Source: Benthortus sp964440495 (GTDB taxonomy: Archaea > Thermoproteota > Nitrososphaeria_A > Caldarchaeales > Wolframiiraptoraceae). Taken from it: a DNA stretch of 57,816 bases. Position numbers and translations under genes: made by a program. A model generated the notes under the pieces. The model saw nothing but the letters and a program-made list of their open reading frames with translations, was not told the DNA's origin and searched no databases. The stretch covers positions 1-57,816 of the forward strand of contig CAYTSD010000004.1 of assembly GCA_964440495.1 (NCBI GenBank), read 5' to 3'. Positions 32,856-41,339 of this stretch are shown here, piece after piece (positions within the stretch are counted from its first letter, which is position 1; each line of letters starts with the position of its first letter).

Positions 32856-33976
32856 ACCTCCTTTATCATCTCTAACGCTTTGAGACCTATTTGAGCTGCC
32901 TCTGGTGGAAGTGGAACGTATCCTTCAAGCACGTTCTCTGGTTTCTCACCCTCTGTTAAAACCCATCCAAAAAACTCTTTAACAAGCTCGGCTTTCACAG
33001 GGTCGTAGGTCTTTCTCAGGATTATGAATGAGAAGGAGGTTATCGGGTAACTATTCTCTCCAGGCTGGTTGACTACTTTATCGATTATGCCGCTCCAGTC
33101 TTCATCTGGGTTTGGAAGAGTTAAGGAGGCCTCCTTTATAGCTGCCTTCAAGGTCTCAGAGGTAGGAAGAACGAAGAATCCATCCCGATTCATTAGTTTA
33201 GCTGCTTTAAGGTTGGCCGACTTAACGTATGCCAGCTCCACGTAGCCTATTGAATACTTGTTCTGGCTCACGGCTGCGGCCACGCCCTCATTACCCTTTC
33301 CGCCTAATCCATTGCCGACGCTGTCGACAGGCCATTGGACTGTGAAGTCTGCTCCAACCTCCTCAGCCCACTCGCTTGAAACCGAGGATAGATAGGCTGT
33401 GAAAATCTTAGTTGTGCCGCTTCCATCGCTTCTATGAACAGCGATTATCTTTTCATGTGGGAGATTGAGGTCAGGGTTTAGTTTCCTTATCTCCTCATCA
33501 TCCCAGAAAAGTATCTCAGCTAAGTATATCTTCGCTATCACTTCGCCTGTCAGCTTAAGCTCCATATCCCCTATCTCGGGAATGTTGTATACTACCGCTA
33601 CTCCTCCAACAATTATTGGGAATTGGAGGACGCCATCCCTGGATGACAGCTCAACATAGATTTTATGTTTCAGTGGTGGGTCGCTGCCGACGAAGTCAAG
33701 CATTCCTTCCCTGAACTTCGCCTGACCCGCCCCGCTTCCAAGAGACTGGTAATTCACCCTAACCCTACCCTCACTTAACTCGTAGTACTGTATGGCCCAA
33801 GCCTGCATCTGCGGGTTCAGAAAGGATGAGCCGGCTCCTATCAAGCTCCCTGAAACAAGCCCGTAGCCCTCTCCCTGGGATGGAGCTTCAAGCGAGAACA
33901 GGATTCCGGTAACAGCTATGAAGGAGACTATGATGAGGAAAACTGCGAGAGGTTTCGAGAGGGCTGCCGCAGCCAT
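32852..33976 (-). CDS. pstS: Phosphate ABC transporter substrate-binding protein
   Basis: Captures phosphate outside the membrane. Residues 8-28 form a hydrophobic signal or anchor segment. The mature part has GAGSSFLNPQMQAW, the HRSDGSGTTKIFTAYL phosphate-binding loop near residues 185-200, and GNEGVAAAV near 233. 374 residues. First gene of the pst operon with a TATA element just upstream. Confidence 0.94.
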   Translation of the reverse strand: MAAAALSKPLAVFLIIVSFIAVTGILFSLEAPSQGEGYGLVSGSLIGAGSSFLNPQMQAWAIQYYELSEGRVRVNYQSLGSGAGQAKFREGMLDFVGSDPPLKHKIYVELSSRDGVLQFPIIVGGVAVVYNIPEIGDMELKLTGEVIAKIYLAEILFWDDEEIRKLNPDLNLPHEKIIAVHRSDGSGTTKIFTAYLSSVSSEWAEEVGADFTVQWPVDSVGNGLGGKGNEGVAAAVSQNKYSIGYVELAYVKSANLKAAKLMNRDGFFVLPTSETLKAAIKEASLTLPNPDEDWSGIIDKVVNQPGENSYPITSFSFIILRKTYDPVKAELVKEFFGWVLTEGEKPENVLEGYVPLPPEAAQIGLKALEMIKEV

Positions 33977-33999
33977 CGGCTGAGGGGTATCGAATGAAA

Positions 34000-34008
34000 A
34001 ATATATGC
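34000..34008 (-). promoter_or_regulatory. TATA element of the pst operon
   Basis: The minus-strand sequence CATATATTT lies about 25-32 bases upstream of the pstS ATG. Confidence 0.5.
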
Positions 34009-34042
34009 TTTGAGGATTTTCGTCTATTGATATACACTTTCT

Positions 34043-34050
34043 CTATATAG
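34043..34050 (+). promoter_or_regulatory. Possible TATA element of the AbrB-PhoU gene
   Basis: CTATATAG, itself a palindrome, lies about 52 bases upstream of the ATG at 34102. Confidence 0.4.
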
Positions 34051-34101
34051 GGAAATGATGTTAGGAATACTTAACAATAGGCTCATGTCCGAAAAATGTA
34101 G

Positions 34102-35145
34102 ATGAGTGGAGAAGGATATAGGAGGAGGATTCAGCTTACTGGAAGTTCAACTCTCGTCGTCTCGCTTCCAAAGGATTGGGTGAGGCTGGCTGGACTTCAT
34201 AAGGGTAGCTACATTAGACTCATACCACGTCAGGGCTTGTCACTGCTTCTAGTTCCGGAAAGAGAGGGGGAGAGAAAGCTTAAGGAGATAAGCCTGACAG
34301 CAGGTGAGAAAGCAGGGTCTGAGGAGATTGTTAGGAAGCTTATCTCAATGTATCAGGCGGGCTTCGATGTAATTAAGGTGGGCTTCAAGTCTCCTAGACC
34401 CGAGATGAAGGCCGTCATAAAAGACACTGTAAGAAGGAGGCTTATGGGGATGGAGATTCTAAGCGAGTCGGCTTCAGAGATACTTATACAATGCTTCACC
34501 CGCCACATGGAGTTTCCTCTACAGGATGCGCTCAGGAGAGCTGAAGAGATAGCGTCATCGATGCTTGAAGACGCTGTGGAAGCACTCCTAGGCAGAGATC
34601 ATCAACTCGCCGCAGAAGTCTTCCAGAGAGATGATGAAGTAGATAGACTCTTCCACTACATGATAAGACAGCTGAACGTGGCTTTAGAGAGGCCTGAGGC
34701 TTTAGAGGACCTTGGACTAATAAACCCGATGGAGTTTCTCAGCTATGCTTCGATAGCTAAAGCCGTTGAGAGGGTTGGAGACCATGCGGCGAGCATAGCC
34801 ATCATAGCAGAGGAAATAGATGGAAAACTCGTAGACAACTTGGCCGCAGAGATAGCTACCATGAATAGGGAGGCGGTTAAAGCCTTTAAGAGTGCTCTCA
34901 ACTCCGTTGAGAAAAGAGACGGAGAACTTGCAAACAATATAGTTGATGGAGTCGGGGAGATAAGGAGAAAGCAGTATGAGAGAGCTGTTGAGAAGGTTAT
35001 GAAGTGGAAGACGAGTCCTAGAAATGCCTCACTCATAAAAACAGTCCTAGAAGACCTAATGCGTGTAGCGGAATACAGCGCCGATATAGCCGAACAAGCA
35101 ATCCTCCTCTCAATAATTGTGGCGGAAAGCCCTCTAAAGAAATAA
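34102..35145 (+). CDS. Phosphate regulator: AbrB-like DNA-binding domain fused to PhoU
   Basis: A 347-residue protein. Residues 1-55 form an AbrB/SpoVT-type swapped hairpin (RRIQLTGSSTLVVSLPKDWV, HKGSYIRLIP). Two PhoU-like helical repeats follow, with AKAVERVGDHAASI near residue 219 and the matching DLMRVAEYSADIAEQA near the end. The fusion suggests a phosphate-sensing transcription regulator. It is divergent from the pst operon and so likely controls it. Confidence 0.88.
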   Translation: MSGEGYRRRIQLTGSSTLVVSLPKDWVRLAGLHKGSYIRLIPRQGLSLLLVPEREGERKLKEISLTAGEKAGSEEIVRKLISMYQAGFDVIKVGFKSPRPEMKAVIKDTVRRRLMGMEILSESASEILIQCFTRHMEFPLQDALRRAEEIASSMLEDAVEALLGRDHQLAAEVFQRDDEVDRLFHYMIRQLNVALERPEALEDLGLINPMEFLSYASIAKAVERVGDHAASIAIIAEEIDGKLVDNLAAEIATMNREAVKAFKSALNSVEKRDGELANNIVDGVGEIRRKQYERAVEKVMKWKTSPRNASLIKTVLEDLMRVAEYSADIAEQAILLSIIVAESPLKK

Positions 35146-35182
35146 ATATACTTATAGCATGCTCTAGACAAGTGTTAGGGGC

Positions 35183-35977
35183 ATGCCCAAACGTATCGTG
35201 ATAAAAGGAGGGCCTAGAGAAGAGAAGGAGAAGCAGCCTGAACCTGAGATAGAGCCTGTTGAAGAGGAGAAGGAGCTGCCCGAGGTAACCGAGATTCCGG
35301 AGTCGCAGGCTGTAAGCGAGCAGGATAGAGAGATTGAGGAGGCGACAATTAACGTTGAGGCCGCCTATGAAACCGTGATGGAGAAGATTGAGGAAGTTAG
35401 GATAAGGGAGAAGGTGACGCAGCAGAGGTTTATGGAGCAGGAGGAAATGACTCTCTCAATCTTGAAGAAGCTTCTCCAGAAATGGGACATGTTTAGAGAT
35501 GAGGCGCTGAAAAGCATCAATGACGCAATAGAGGGATACAACAGGCTTAAAGCTCTACTCGAATCAAAGTTTTCAACCATAGAGGAAGAACTATACTTCA
35601 ACCAGATAGAGCTTGACACTCTCAGACAACTTGAAGAGCAAGGTAAACCCATATCGGTTTCGAAGAAGGAGGAGCTTGAGAAAAAGGTTCCAGAGCTTAG
35701 GAAAAGCATGGCTGAACTGAATAAGAAGATGGAGGAAATCGATGGTAAGATAGCTGAGCTGAGACATATGGCTGACAACATCTATGAGGTTACATCCTAC
35801 AGAGAGCTCGCCGATAAGCTTCTGAGAGAGATGGTGGATATGTATTATGATAGGCTTGGAGAAGACGCTGAAGTGAAGCTTAGAACGCAGATAGATACCA
35901 TTGCCCAGAGAGAGGGAATCCCAAGGGAATATGCTACAATCTATGTATGGAAGAGGCTTAGGAAGGCTGCTGGATAG
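35183..35977 (+). CDS. Coiled-coil protein of unknown function
   Basis: A 264-residue protein: an acidic, proline-rich disordered leader (about 10-50), then helices with heptad character (about 55-215), then a compact C-terminal part (EGIPREYATIYVWKRLRKAAG). It lacks the N-terminal PRC-barrel expected of CdvA, so I do not call it CdvA in spite of the cdv genes 4 kb away. It begins 37 bases after the AbrB-PhoU gene. Confidence 0.65.
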   Translation: MPKRIVIKGGPREEKEKQPEPEIEPVEEEKELPEVTEIPESQAVSEQDREIEEATINVEAAYETVMEKIEEVRIREKVTQQRFMEQEEMTLSILKKLLQKWDMFRDEALKSINDAIEGYNRLKALLESKFSTIEEELYFNQIELDTLRQLEEQGKPISVSKKEELEKKVPELRKSMAELNKKMEEIDGKIAELRHMADNIYEVTSYRELADKLLREMVDMYYDRLGEDAEVKLRTQIDTIAQREGIPREYATIYVWKRLRKAAG

Positions 35978-35999
35978 ACTTAGATAAGGCTGCCGCTAA

Positions 36000-36395
36000 C
36001 TAAGTCAGCATAGGCCTAAACTTGTATCCATACTCTATTATGCCTGAGGATTCATCTTCGCGAATCTTTCTGAAGACTAATTCAACCTTCATCTCGGGTC
36101 TCAGCTCATCTTCCTGGACATCCACTATCTGCGAGAGTATCCTCGTCCCGTCAACCAGCTCTATCAACCCTATTATATAGGGAGTCTGGCTTCCGAATTC
36201 CTTCGGCGGGGTCTTGAGTATGGTATAGGCTAGGAGTTTTCCTTCCTTAGGAAGCTCAACCTCGGCGAATTCTCTGGCTCCACACTTTCTACAGACTATC
36301 GGCCTCTCATGATGGAATGTTCCACAGTGGGTGCATCGCCATCCAGCGAGTCTATAGTTGAAGGGCTTGTTGCGCCAATACCTAGGCACCTTCAC
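36000..36395 (-). CDS. DUF35 OB-fold zinc-ribbon protein of the thiolase/HMG-CoA synthase complex
   Basis: A 131-residue protein. A rubredoxin-like zinc ribbon (CTHC at residues 17-20, CRKC near 32-35) precedes an OB fold (GKLLAYTILKT, IIGLIELVDG). In methanogens this DUF35 family protein bridges acetoacetyl-CoA thiolase and HMG-CoA synthase so that the intermediate is channelled. GTG start overlapping the thiolase stop by 4 bases, in the same operon. Confidence 0.88.
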   Translation of the reverse strand: MKVPRYWRNKPFNYRLAGWRCTHCGTFHHERPIVCRKCGAREFAEVELPKEGKLLAYTILKTPPKEFGSQTPYIIGLIELVDGTRILSQIVDVQEDELRPEMKVELVFRKIREDESSGIIEYGYKFRPMLT

Positions 36396-37552
36396 TCCAC
36401 ATCACCTCTCTTTAGAACGGTTGTTATCGCGGTTGCTCCCAGCCCTCCTATGGACTGGGCCATCCCAACCTTTGCTCCATCAACCTGATTCCCTCCAGCC
36501 CTCTCCGTGAGCTGTAGATATGTCTCCGCAATCTGATAGATTCCAGTCGCCCCTATTGGATGCCCTCTCGCTTTAAGCCCCCCAAAGGTGTTGCAGGGAA
36601 GGCTTCCACCCAGATTGAACTCCCCAGCTCTAGCTAGTTTTCCAGCCTTCCCTCGTTCCGCGAAGCCGGTGGACTCGAGCGAGACCGCCGCCATTATCGA
36701 GGTAGAATCATGAAGTTCAAGTAGGTCTATTTCCCTTCTCTCGATGGAGGCCATTCTCAGAGCCTCTCTCGAAGCCCTTGCGAGAGCTGGGAAATAAAGG
36801 GGGTCTTCACGTTCAAAGGGTGTTAGATAATCGGTTGCCGCGGCTATGTATAGCTCCGTCTTCTCCGTGTTAAGTTTCTCCGCAAGCCTCTCACCCACCA
36901 ATACGATTGCGGCAGCCCCATCCCCTATCCCGCTTATCTCGAACCTTCTCAAAGGCTTTGCAACATAGGGTGATGCGAGAACCTTCTCTAAGCTTATCTT
37001 GAATGGATATTGGGCATGTTTCACCCCTGCTGCATGCTCGTGACTTATTGCTGGAAAGATTGCGACGTCCTCCTCCGATAGATTGTAGCGTTGGAGGTAG
37101 AGTTGATAGAGGAGCGCGTTCAGCGCGGTGAAGGAGGCGCCAATGTATCCCACATATTCCTGCCTTTGACCCATTAGTAGAATAGAGGTCACCTCTTCTG
37201 CGAGGCCGTCGGAGAGCTTCTCTCCGCCGACAACAAGCACGGCGTCAGCCTTTCCAGAAAGTATCTCAGAGGAGGCTGCATAGACTGCGGCGGCTCCCGA
37301 TGCCTCGGCTGCCTCTACTCTAAATGCTGGTATACCTGAGAGGTTTAGGTCTTCGGCTAGTAGGGCGCCTAGATGAGCCTGCTCCTGTAAAGCTTCAGCC
37401 GCCATGTTAGCAACATAGATGGAGTTCACACCGCTTATCCCAGCATCCTCCAAAGCCTTCGCAGCCGCCTCGGCCATAAGCTGCTCCAAGCTCTTCTCCC
37501 AGTGCTCGGCAATCTTCGTGAAACCAGCTCCAGCGACATAGACTTTACCCAA
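36392..37552 (-). CDS. Thiolase-family protein with Glu at the nucleophile position
   Basis: A 386-residue archaeal thiolase-like protein placed between DUF35 and HMG-CoA synthase, so it should make acetoacetyl-CoA for the mevalonate pathway. The C-terminal GGLKARGHPIGATG motif (near residue 335) and ELHDSTS (near 273) are present. The catalytic segment usually read as EAACASG is VEAAEASG here, with E83 in the place of the acyl-accepting cysteine. I checked the codon (GAG). Either the enzyme differs or it has lost the usual chemistry. TTG start. Confidence 0.85.
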   Translation of the reverse strand: MGKVYVAGAGFTKIAEHWEKSLEQLMAEAAAKALEDAGISGVNSIYVANMAAEALQEQAHLGALLAEDLNLSGIPAFRVEAAEASGAAAVYAASSEILSGKADAVLVVGGEKLSDGLAEEVTSILLMGQRQEYVGYIGASFTALNALLYQLYLQRYNLSEEDVAIFPAISHEHAAGVKHAQYPFKISLEKVLASPYVAKPLRRFEISGIGDGAAAIVLVGERLAEKLNTEKTELYIAAATDYLTPFEREDPLYFPALARASREALRMASIERREIDLLELHDSTSIMAAVSLESTGFAERGKAGKLARAGEFNLGGSLPCNTFGGLKARGHPIGATGIYQIAETYLQLTERAGGNQVDGAKVGMAQSIGGLGATAITTVLKRGDVE

Positions 37553-37558
37553 CCAGCT

Positions 37559-38608
37559 TCACCTCGTTAGAAGCTTCCCCCTAAACTTTGCATAGGTTGC
37601 ATAGTCGATGTAGATCTTCCTCTGGATGAGCTGCTCGAGGAGAGGTGCTCTCCCACGTCTCTCAACTATTCCGTCGAGAACCCTGAGGACATAGGCATCG
37701 CTCCCCGCCCCTGAGCCGAAGGAGGCGAGGAGAATCCTGTCACCGACCTCGGCTTGGTCGAGTATCTTGACGAGGCCTAGGAGGCTGCACGCTGAGTAGG
37801 TGTTTCCAAGGAATCCTGAGACTAAGCCTGGCTTAAGCTTCTCCAGGGGGATTCCGAGAAACTTTGCTGCGGCTAGAGGGAACTTCACGTTCGGCTGATG
37901 GAAGACAACGTAGTCAACGTCGTTTAGACTGTATCCGTCCTCGTCTAGAAGCTGCCTAACAGCTCCGATTATATGCCTGAAATAGGCCGGCTGGCCTGTA
38001 AATCTGGCCGCGTGGCTTGGGTAGTGCTCGTAGGGTCTCCGCCAGAAGTCCGGTGTATCGGTGACATAGGATGTCCAAGCCTCTATCGAGGCTACAGCGT
38101 CTTGGGAGAACCTGCCTACTAGGAGGGCGGCGGCTCCGCTGGCAGCCGTGTACTCTAGGGCATCTCCAGGCCTTCCCTGAGCTGTATCCGCCCCAATCGC
38201 AAGCCCGTACTCTATTCTCCCAGACTCCACCAAGCTTGCAACGAACTGGAGGGCCTCGGTTCCAGCCTTACAGGCGAACTCTAGGTCTGCTGCCAAGACC
38301 TTCGGGCTTGCCCCAAGGGCTTCGGCGACTGTGGTCCCCGTCGGCTTCACGGCATAGAGCTTCGACTCGCTTCCAACATGGATTGCCCCTATCTGCTTTG
38401 GGTCGATTCCAGCCCGCTTGACCGCCATCCTAGCCGCCTCAACAGCCATGGTGGCGGCATCCTCGTCTGGGCCTGCGACCGCCTTCTCCTCGACTGGGAG
38501 CTCGCTCTTCTCCCTCCCCCAGAGCCTACCTATCTCCTCAGCCTTTATACGGTATACTGGGATGTAGCCTCCGTAACCATGTACGGCTACACCGTTCAGC
38601 TTCACCAT
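37559..38608 (-). CDS. Hydroxymethylglutaryl-CoA synthase
   Basis: Condenses acetyl-CoA with acetoacetyl-CoA to HMG-CoA, the entry to isoprenoid lipids. The catalytic cysteine is C113 (EFACKAGTEAL), the general base histidine is H237 (VVFHQPN), and an EDAATMAVEAA segment lies near residue 49. 349 residues, as in the archaeal form. Start ATG. First gene of the HMGS-thiolase-DUF35 operon, divergent from an Lrp regulator. Confidence 0.93.
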   Translation of the reverse strand: MVKLNGVAVHGYGGYIPVYRIKAEEIGRLWGREKSELPVEEKAVAGPDEDAATMAVEAARMAVKRAGIDPKQIGAIHVGSESKLYAVKPTGTTVAEALGASPKVLAADLEFACKAGTEALQFVASLVESGRIEYGLAIGADTAQGRPGDALEYTAASGAAALLVGRFSQDAVASIEAWTSYVTDTPDFWRRPYEHYPSHAARFTGQPAYFRHIIGAVRQLLDEDGYSLNDVDYVVFHQPNVKFPLAAAKFLGIPLEKLKPGLVSGFLGNTYSACSLLGLVKILDQAEVGDRILLASFGSGAGSDAYVLRVLDGIVERRGRAPLLEQLIQRKIYIDYATYAKFRGKLLTR

Positions 38609-38636
38609 AGGCTTCCCCCTCGACTTGGGGTTTTCT

Positions 38637-38645
38637 TTTTATAAG
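38637..38645 (-). promoter_or_regulatory. TATA element of the HMG-CoA synthase operon
   Basis: The minus-strand sequence CTTATAAAA lies about 30 bases upstream of the ATG at 38608. Confidence 0.5.
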
Positions 38646-38661
38646 TCTTGCCGATTAATGA

Positions 38662-38677
38662 TACGTTAATCAACGTA
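38662..38677. promoter_or_regulatory. Perfect inverted repeat, putative Lrp operator
   Basis: TACGTT-AATC-AACGTA is a perfect 6-4-6 inverted repeat. A second repeat, GATTAA and TTAATC (38653-38671), overlaps it. It lies 8 bases upstream of the TATA element of the Lrp gene. Confidence 0.55.
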
Positions 38678-38684
38678 GATTTAA

Positions 38685-38693
38685 GATATTATA
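38685..38693 (+). promoter_or_regulatory. TATA element of the Lrp-family gene
   Basis: GATATTATA predicts transcription start within a few bases of the ATG at 38718, a leaderless transcript. Confidence 0.45.
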
Positions 38694-38717
38694 ACGGTTC
38701 ATGAGAAATTAGAGGCC

Positions 38718-39170
38718 ATGCCCGAAGCCCTCGACGAGAAAGACCTCCTAATATTGAGGCAGCTTGAACTCGACTCTTCGCAGAGTGTTAGGGAGATAGC
38801 TGAGAAGCTTGGGATGCCGAGGACAACTGTTCAGGAGAGAATAAGCAGGCTGAGACGCAGAGGGGTAATTAAGAGATTCACGGTCAAGATAGACTACTCC
38901 AAACTCGGGAAACCCACCACAGCCTTCATCCTCGTATCCTTCATGCCTGGCCCAAGCATCTCCCAGAAGAACCTAGCACATCAGATAGCCGTGCTCCCAG
39001 ACGTCGAGGAGGTCCACCTAATCTCAGGAGAGTGGGACATACTCGTCAAGGTTAGAGGAGGCTCCATGGAGGAGATAGGAGAACTAGTGATAGAGAGAAT
39101 CAGAGCCATGGAAGGAGTCGCGAGAACCATGACATGCGCATCCTTCTACACAGCCAAAGAAGACCCATAA
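38718..39170 (+). CDS. Lrp/AsnC-family transcription regulator
   Basis: A 150-residue regulator. Residues 1-60 form a winged helix-turn-helix (SVREIAEKLGMPRTTVQERISRLRRRG), and residues 70-150 a RAM/ACT-like ligand domain (VEEVHLISGEWDILVKV). It is divergent from the HMG-CoA synthase operon, with a perfect inverted repeat in between, so it may control itself and that operon. Confidence 0.92.
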   Translation: MPEALDEKDLLILRQLELDSSQSVREIAEKLGMPRTTVQERISRLRRRGVIKRFTVKIDYSKLGKPTTAFILVSFMPGPSISQKNLAHQIAVLPDVEEVHLISGEWDILVKVRGGSMEEIGELVIERIRAMEGVARTMTCASFYTAKEDP

Positions 39171-39266
39171 TTATTCAGCATTATCAGGTTATATCACATG
39201 ATATTAGCCTCACTTAAAGGAATGGCTACAGATTTTAGATTGGATTACCGCAACTAGATTGCCGAC

Positions 39267-40385
39267 ATGAGAGAATTGGAGAGGCTTGCGGCTGAACGTG
39301 CGCGGGACGCTGTTCAGCTCGATAAGAAGGGTCTAAAGAAGGAGGCTGCGCGAAGATACCGTGAGGTTATCAGGCTTCTCTCGAGAATAATTGAGCTGAC
39401 CGAGGACCCGATTATGAGGGGGGTCTACGAGGAGAAGCTGAAGCAGTATAAGAATAGGCTTGAAGTCCTCGGGGAGGCTGAAGCAGAAGGAGAGCCATCG
39501 GTGAAGACAAAGACCGTGAAGACATCCGATGAACCCTACATCCTCAAGGAGCCGCTCCAAGTCACATGGGATGATATAATAGGATTAGAGGATGCGAAGA
39601 AGGCTGTTAAGGAGAGTATAATCTACCCCACGAAGAGGCCAGACCTTTTCCCGCTAGGCTGGCCACGTGGAATCCTGCTTTTCGGCCCACCCGGATGTGG
39701 GAAGACTATGCTTGCAGCCGCCGTTGCTAGGGAGATTGACGCAGTCTTCATGCAGGTTGACGCCTCGATAATAATGTCTAAGTGGCTTGGAGAGTCTGAA
39801 AGGAATGTTGCAAACATCTTCAAAGTTGCGAGAAAATATGAGTCTGAGGGTAAGCCTGTGATAATATTCATCGATGAAGCCGATTCCCTTACAGCCTATC
39901 GGTGGAATGAGGTTGGAGGAGAGGCGAGGGCGAGAAACCAATTGATAAAGGAGATGGATGGACTCCTAGACAAGGGTAAGAAGAGCTACATCTACGTTCT
40001 CGCAGCCACGAATAAGCCCTGGCTTCTCGACGAACCATTCATAAGAAGATTTCAGAGAAGAATCTTCATAGGTTTACCTGACTATGAGACGAGGCTTAAG
40101 ATGCTTGAATACTATACGAGTAGACTTGAACTAGATGAGGATGTCAAGTTAAGTGAGATTGCGAGGATGACCGACGGATACTCCGGAGCAGATATACATG
40201 ACATTTGCATGGAGGTTCAGATGAAGGTTGTAAGCGAGTTCTTCGAGAAGGGAAGCGGCGAGGATAATAAGCCCAGGAAGATAAGCATGTCAGACTTCAT
40301 CGATGTAATCAAGAGAAGGAAGCCTAGCGTCGATCTAGATACTATGAGGAAGATGCTTGAATGGGCTTCAAGATTCGGAGCCTAA
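39267..40385 (+). CDS. cdvC: CdvC, Vps4-like AAA ATPase
   Basis: A 372-residue AAA ATPase that disassembles ESCRT-III filaments. Residues 1-75 form an MIT domain of three helices; a linker of about 25 residues leads to the AAA core with Walker A GPPGCGKT (140-147), Walker B IIFIDEAD (199-206) and arginine-finger region FIRRFQRR near 256. In TACK archaea it divides cells with CdvB. It is convergent with cdvB and overlaps it by 18 bases, instead of the usual cdvABC order. Confidence 0.94.
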   Translation: MRELERLAAERARDAVQLDKKGLKKEAARRYREVIRLLSRIIELTEDPIMRGVYEEKLKQYKNRLEVLGEAEAEGEPSVKTKTVKTSDEPYILKEPLQVTWDDIIGLEDAKKAVKESIIYPTKRPDLFPLGWPRGILLFGPPGCGKTMLAAAVAREIDAVFMQVDASIIMSKWLGESERNVANIFKVARKYESEGKPVIIFIDEADSLTAYRWNEVGGEARARNQLIKEMDGLLDKGKKSYIYVLAATNKPWLLDEPFIRRFQRRIFIGLPDYETRLKMLEYYTSRLELDEDVKLSEIARMTDGYSGADIHDICMEVQMKVVSEFFEKGSGEDNKPRKISMSDFIDVIKRRKPSVDLDTMRKMLEWASRFGA

Positions 40386-41126
40386 AGCCTCCCTTCCAAC
40401 AAGCTCTATCACGCCCTTCCTCTCCAACTCCTCTAAAATCTCCTTGACCTCTTCAACATCTATCCCAAGCTCCTTCGAGCATTCATAGACGTCTATCTCA
40501 TCCTTCTTTGAGACGTAGGAGTAAACCTTTCTCTCTTTCTCGGTCAGCTGAGGCACATCTGGGAAGGAGCTCTTAACCTTCTCCGCAGCCTTCTCCTGCG
40601 CCTCCCTAAGAATCTTGACAGCTTCCTCGTCAAGCTCACTCATAGTTATCGGCGACAGCTCACCTTGAGTTGAGGATGATGTAAACTCTTCGATGCATTC
40701 AGCGAGCTCGTGGAGGCTTTGAGCTGCTTCTGGGACCACTCCTGCAACCTCGTCTTCAACCTCTGTGAGGAGTGAGAGCAAGGGGACGACTAAACCTATG
40801 ACTTCACTTATCTCAAGGATTGTCTCAAGCCTAAGCTTAACCTGCTCCAAGACAAGCTGCGTCTTCATGACCATGCTTGCAAGCCTTCTAACCTCGGCTA
40901 TCTCCTCAGCATAGATTGCGGCTCTCCCCTCATCCTTATTCACTAAGGCGTCGATAACCCTCTCGAAGTACTCCCTGCTTCGGGAGACCATCTCGGCATA
41001 CTTGTATCTAAGTTTCTCGATTTGAGCGTTTAAAGCAGAGAGAGAAGCCTCCAACCTACGTTTAAGCTCTTCCCTCGCCTCCTCATCCATGAATGGGTCT
41101 CCACCCAGCTCTCCGTCTCCTATCAT
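40368..41126 (-). CDS. cdvB: CdvB, ESCRT-III (Snf7) family protein with winged helix
   Basis: An ESCRT-III subunit of 252 residues when started at ATG 41126; a TATA element at 41153-41160 lies downstream of the more upstream TTG, which favours this start. A basic helical Snf7 core (about residues 10-175) is followed by a possible MIT-interacting FPDVPQL and a C-terminal winged helix (LTEKERKVYSYVSKKDEIDV onward), the part that binds CdvA in Sulfolobus. Forms the constricting filaments in cell division. No cdvA was recognised in this window. Confidence 0.9.
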   Translation of the reverse strand: MIGDGELGGDPFMDEEAREELKRRLEASLSALNAQIEKLRYKYAEMVSRSREYFERVIDALVNKDEGRAAIYAEEIAEVRRLASMVMKTQLVLEQVKLRLETILEISEVIGLVVPLLSLLTEVEDEVAGVVPEAAQSLHELAECIEEFTSSSTQGELSPITMSELDEEAVKILREAQEKAAEKVKSSFPDVPQLTEKERKVYSYVSKKDEIDVYECSKELGIDVEEVKEILEELERKGVIELVGREALGSES

Positions 41127-41152
41127 TAACCTAGCCGAGGCTGAGAGCCGAA

Positions 41153-41160
41153 GCTTTATA
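41153..41160 (-). promoter_or_regulatory. TATA element of cdvB
   Basis: The minus-strand TATAAAGC is centred about 31 bases upstream of the ATG at 41126, within the open frame of the longer start. Confidence 0.45.
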
Positions 41161-41302
41161 CCCTTTACCAAGATAGATAACCAACCTAATCCCCTGAAAA
41201 TCTTCTCGAAATACCTCTAACATACCTACGGCTTGGCCATGGAAAATTTCATAGGAATAGAATCTGAGGAGTTGAAGCTCTAAAATCCTAGAATAATGAA
41301 AG

Positions 41303-41311
41303 CTTAAAATA
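41303..41311 (+). promoter_or_regulatory. TATA element of glmS
   Basis: CTTAAAATA predicts transcription start near 41333, about 7 bases before the ATG. Confidence 0.4.
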
Positions 41312-41339
41312 ACTGACTCAACCCCCTTTTTCTGCAGAA

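Noticed and set aside
35183..35977. Coiled-coil protein as CdvA
   Set aside because: It lacks the N-terminal PRC-barrel of known CdvA and has an acidic disordered start instead; proximity to cdvB/C alone is not enough.
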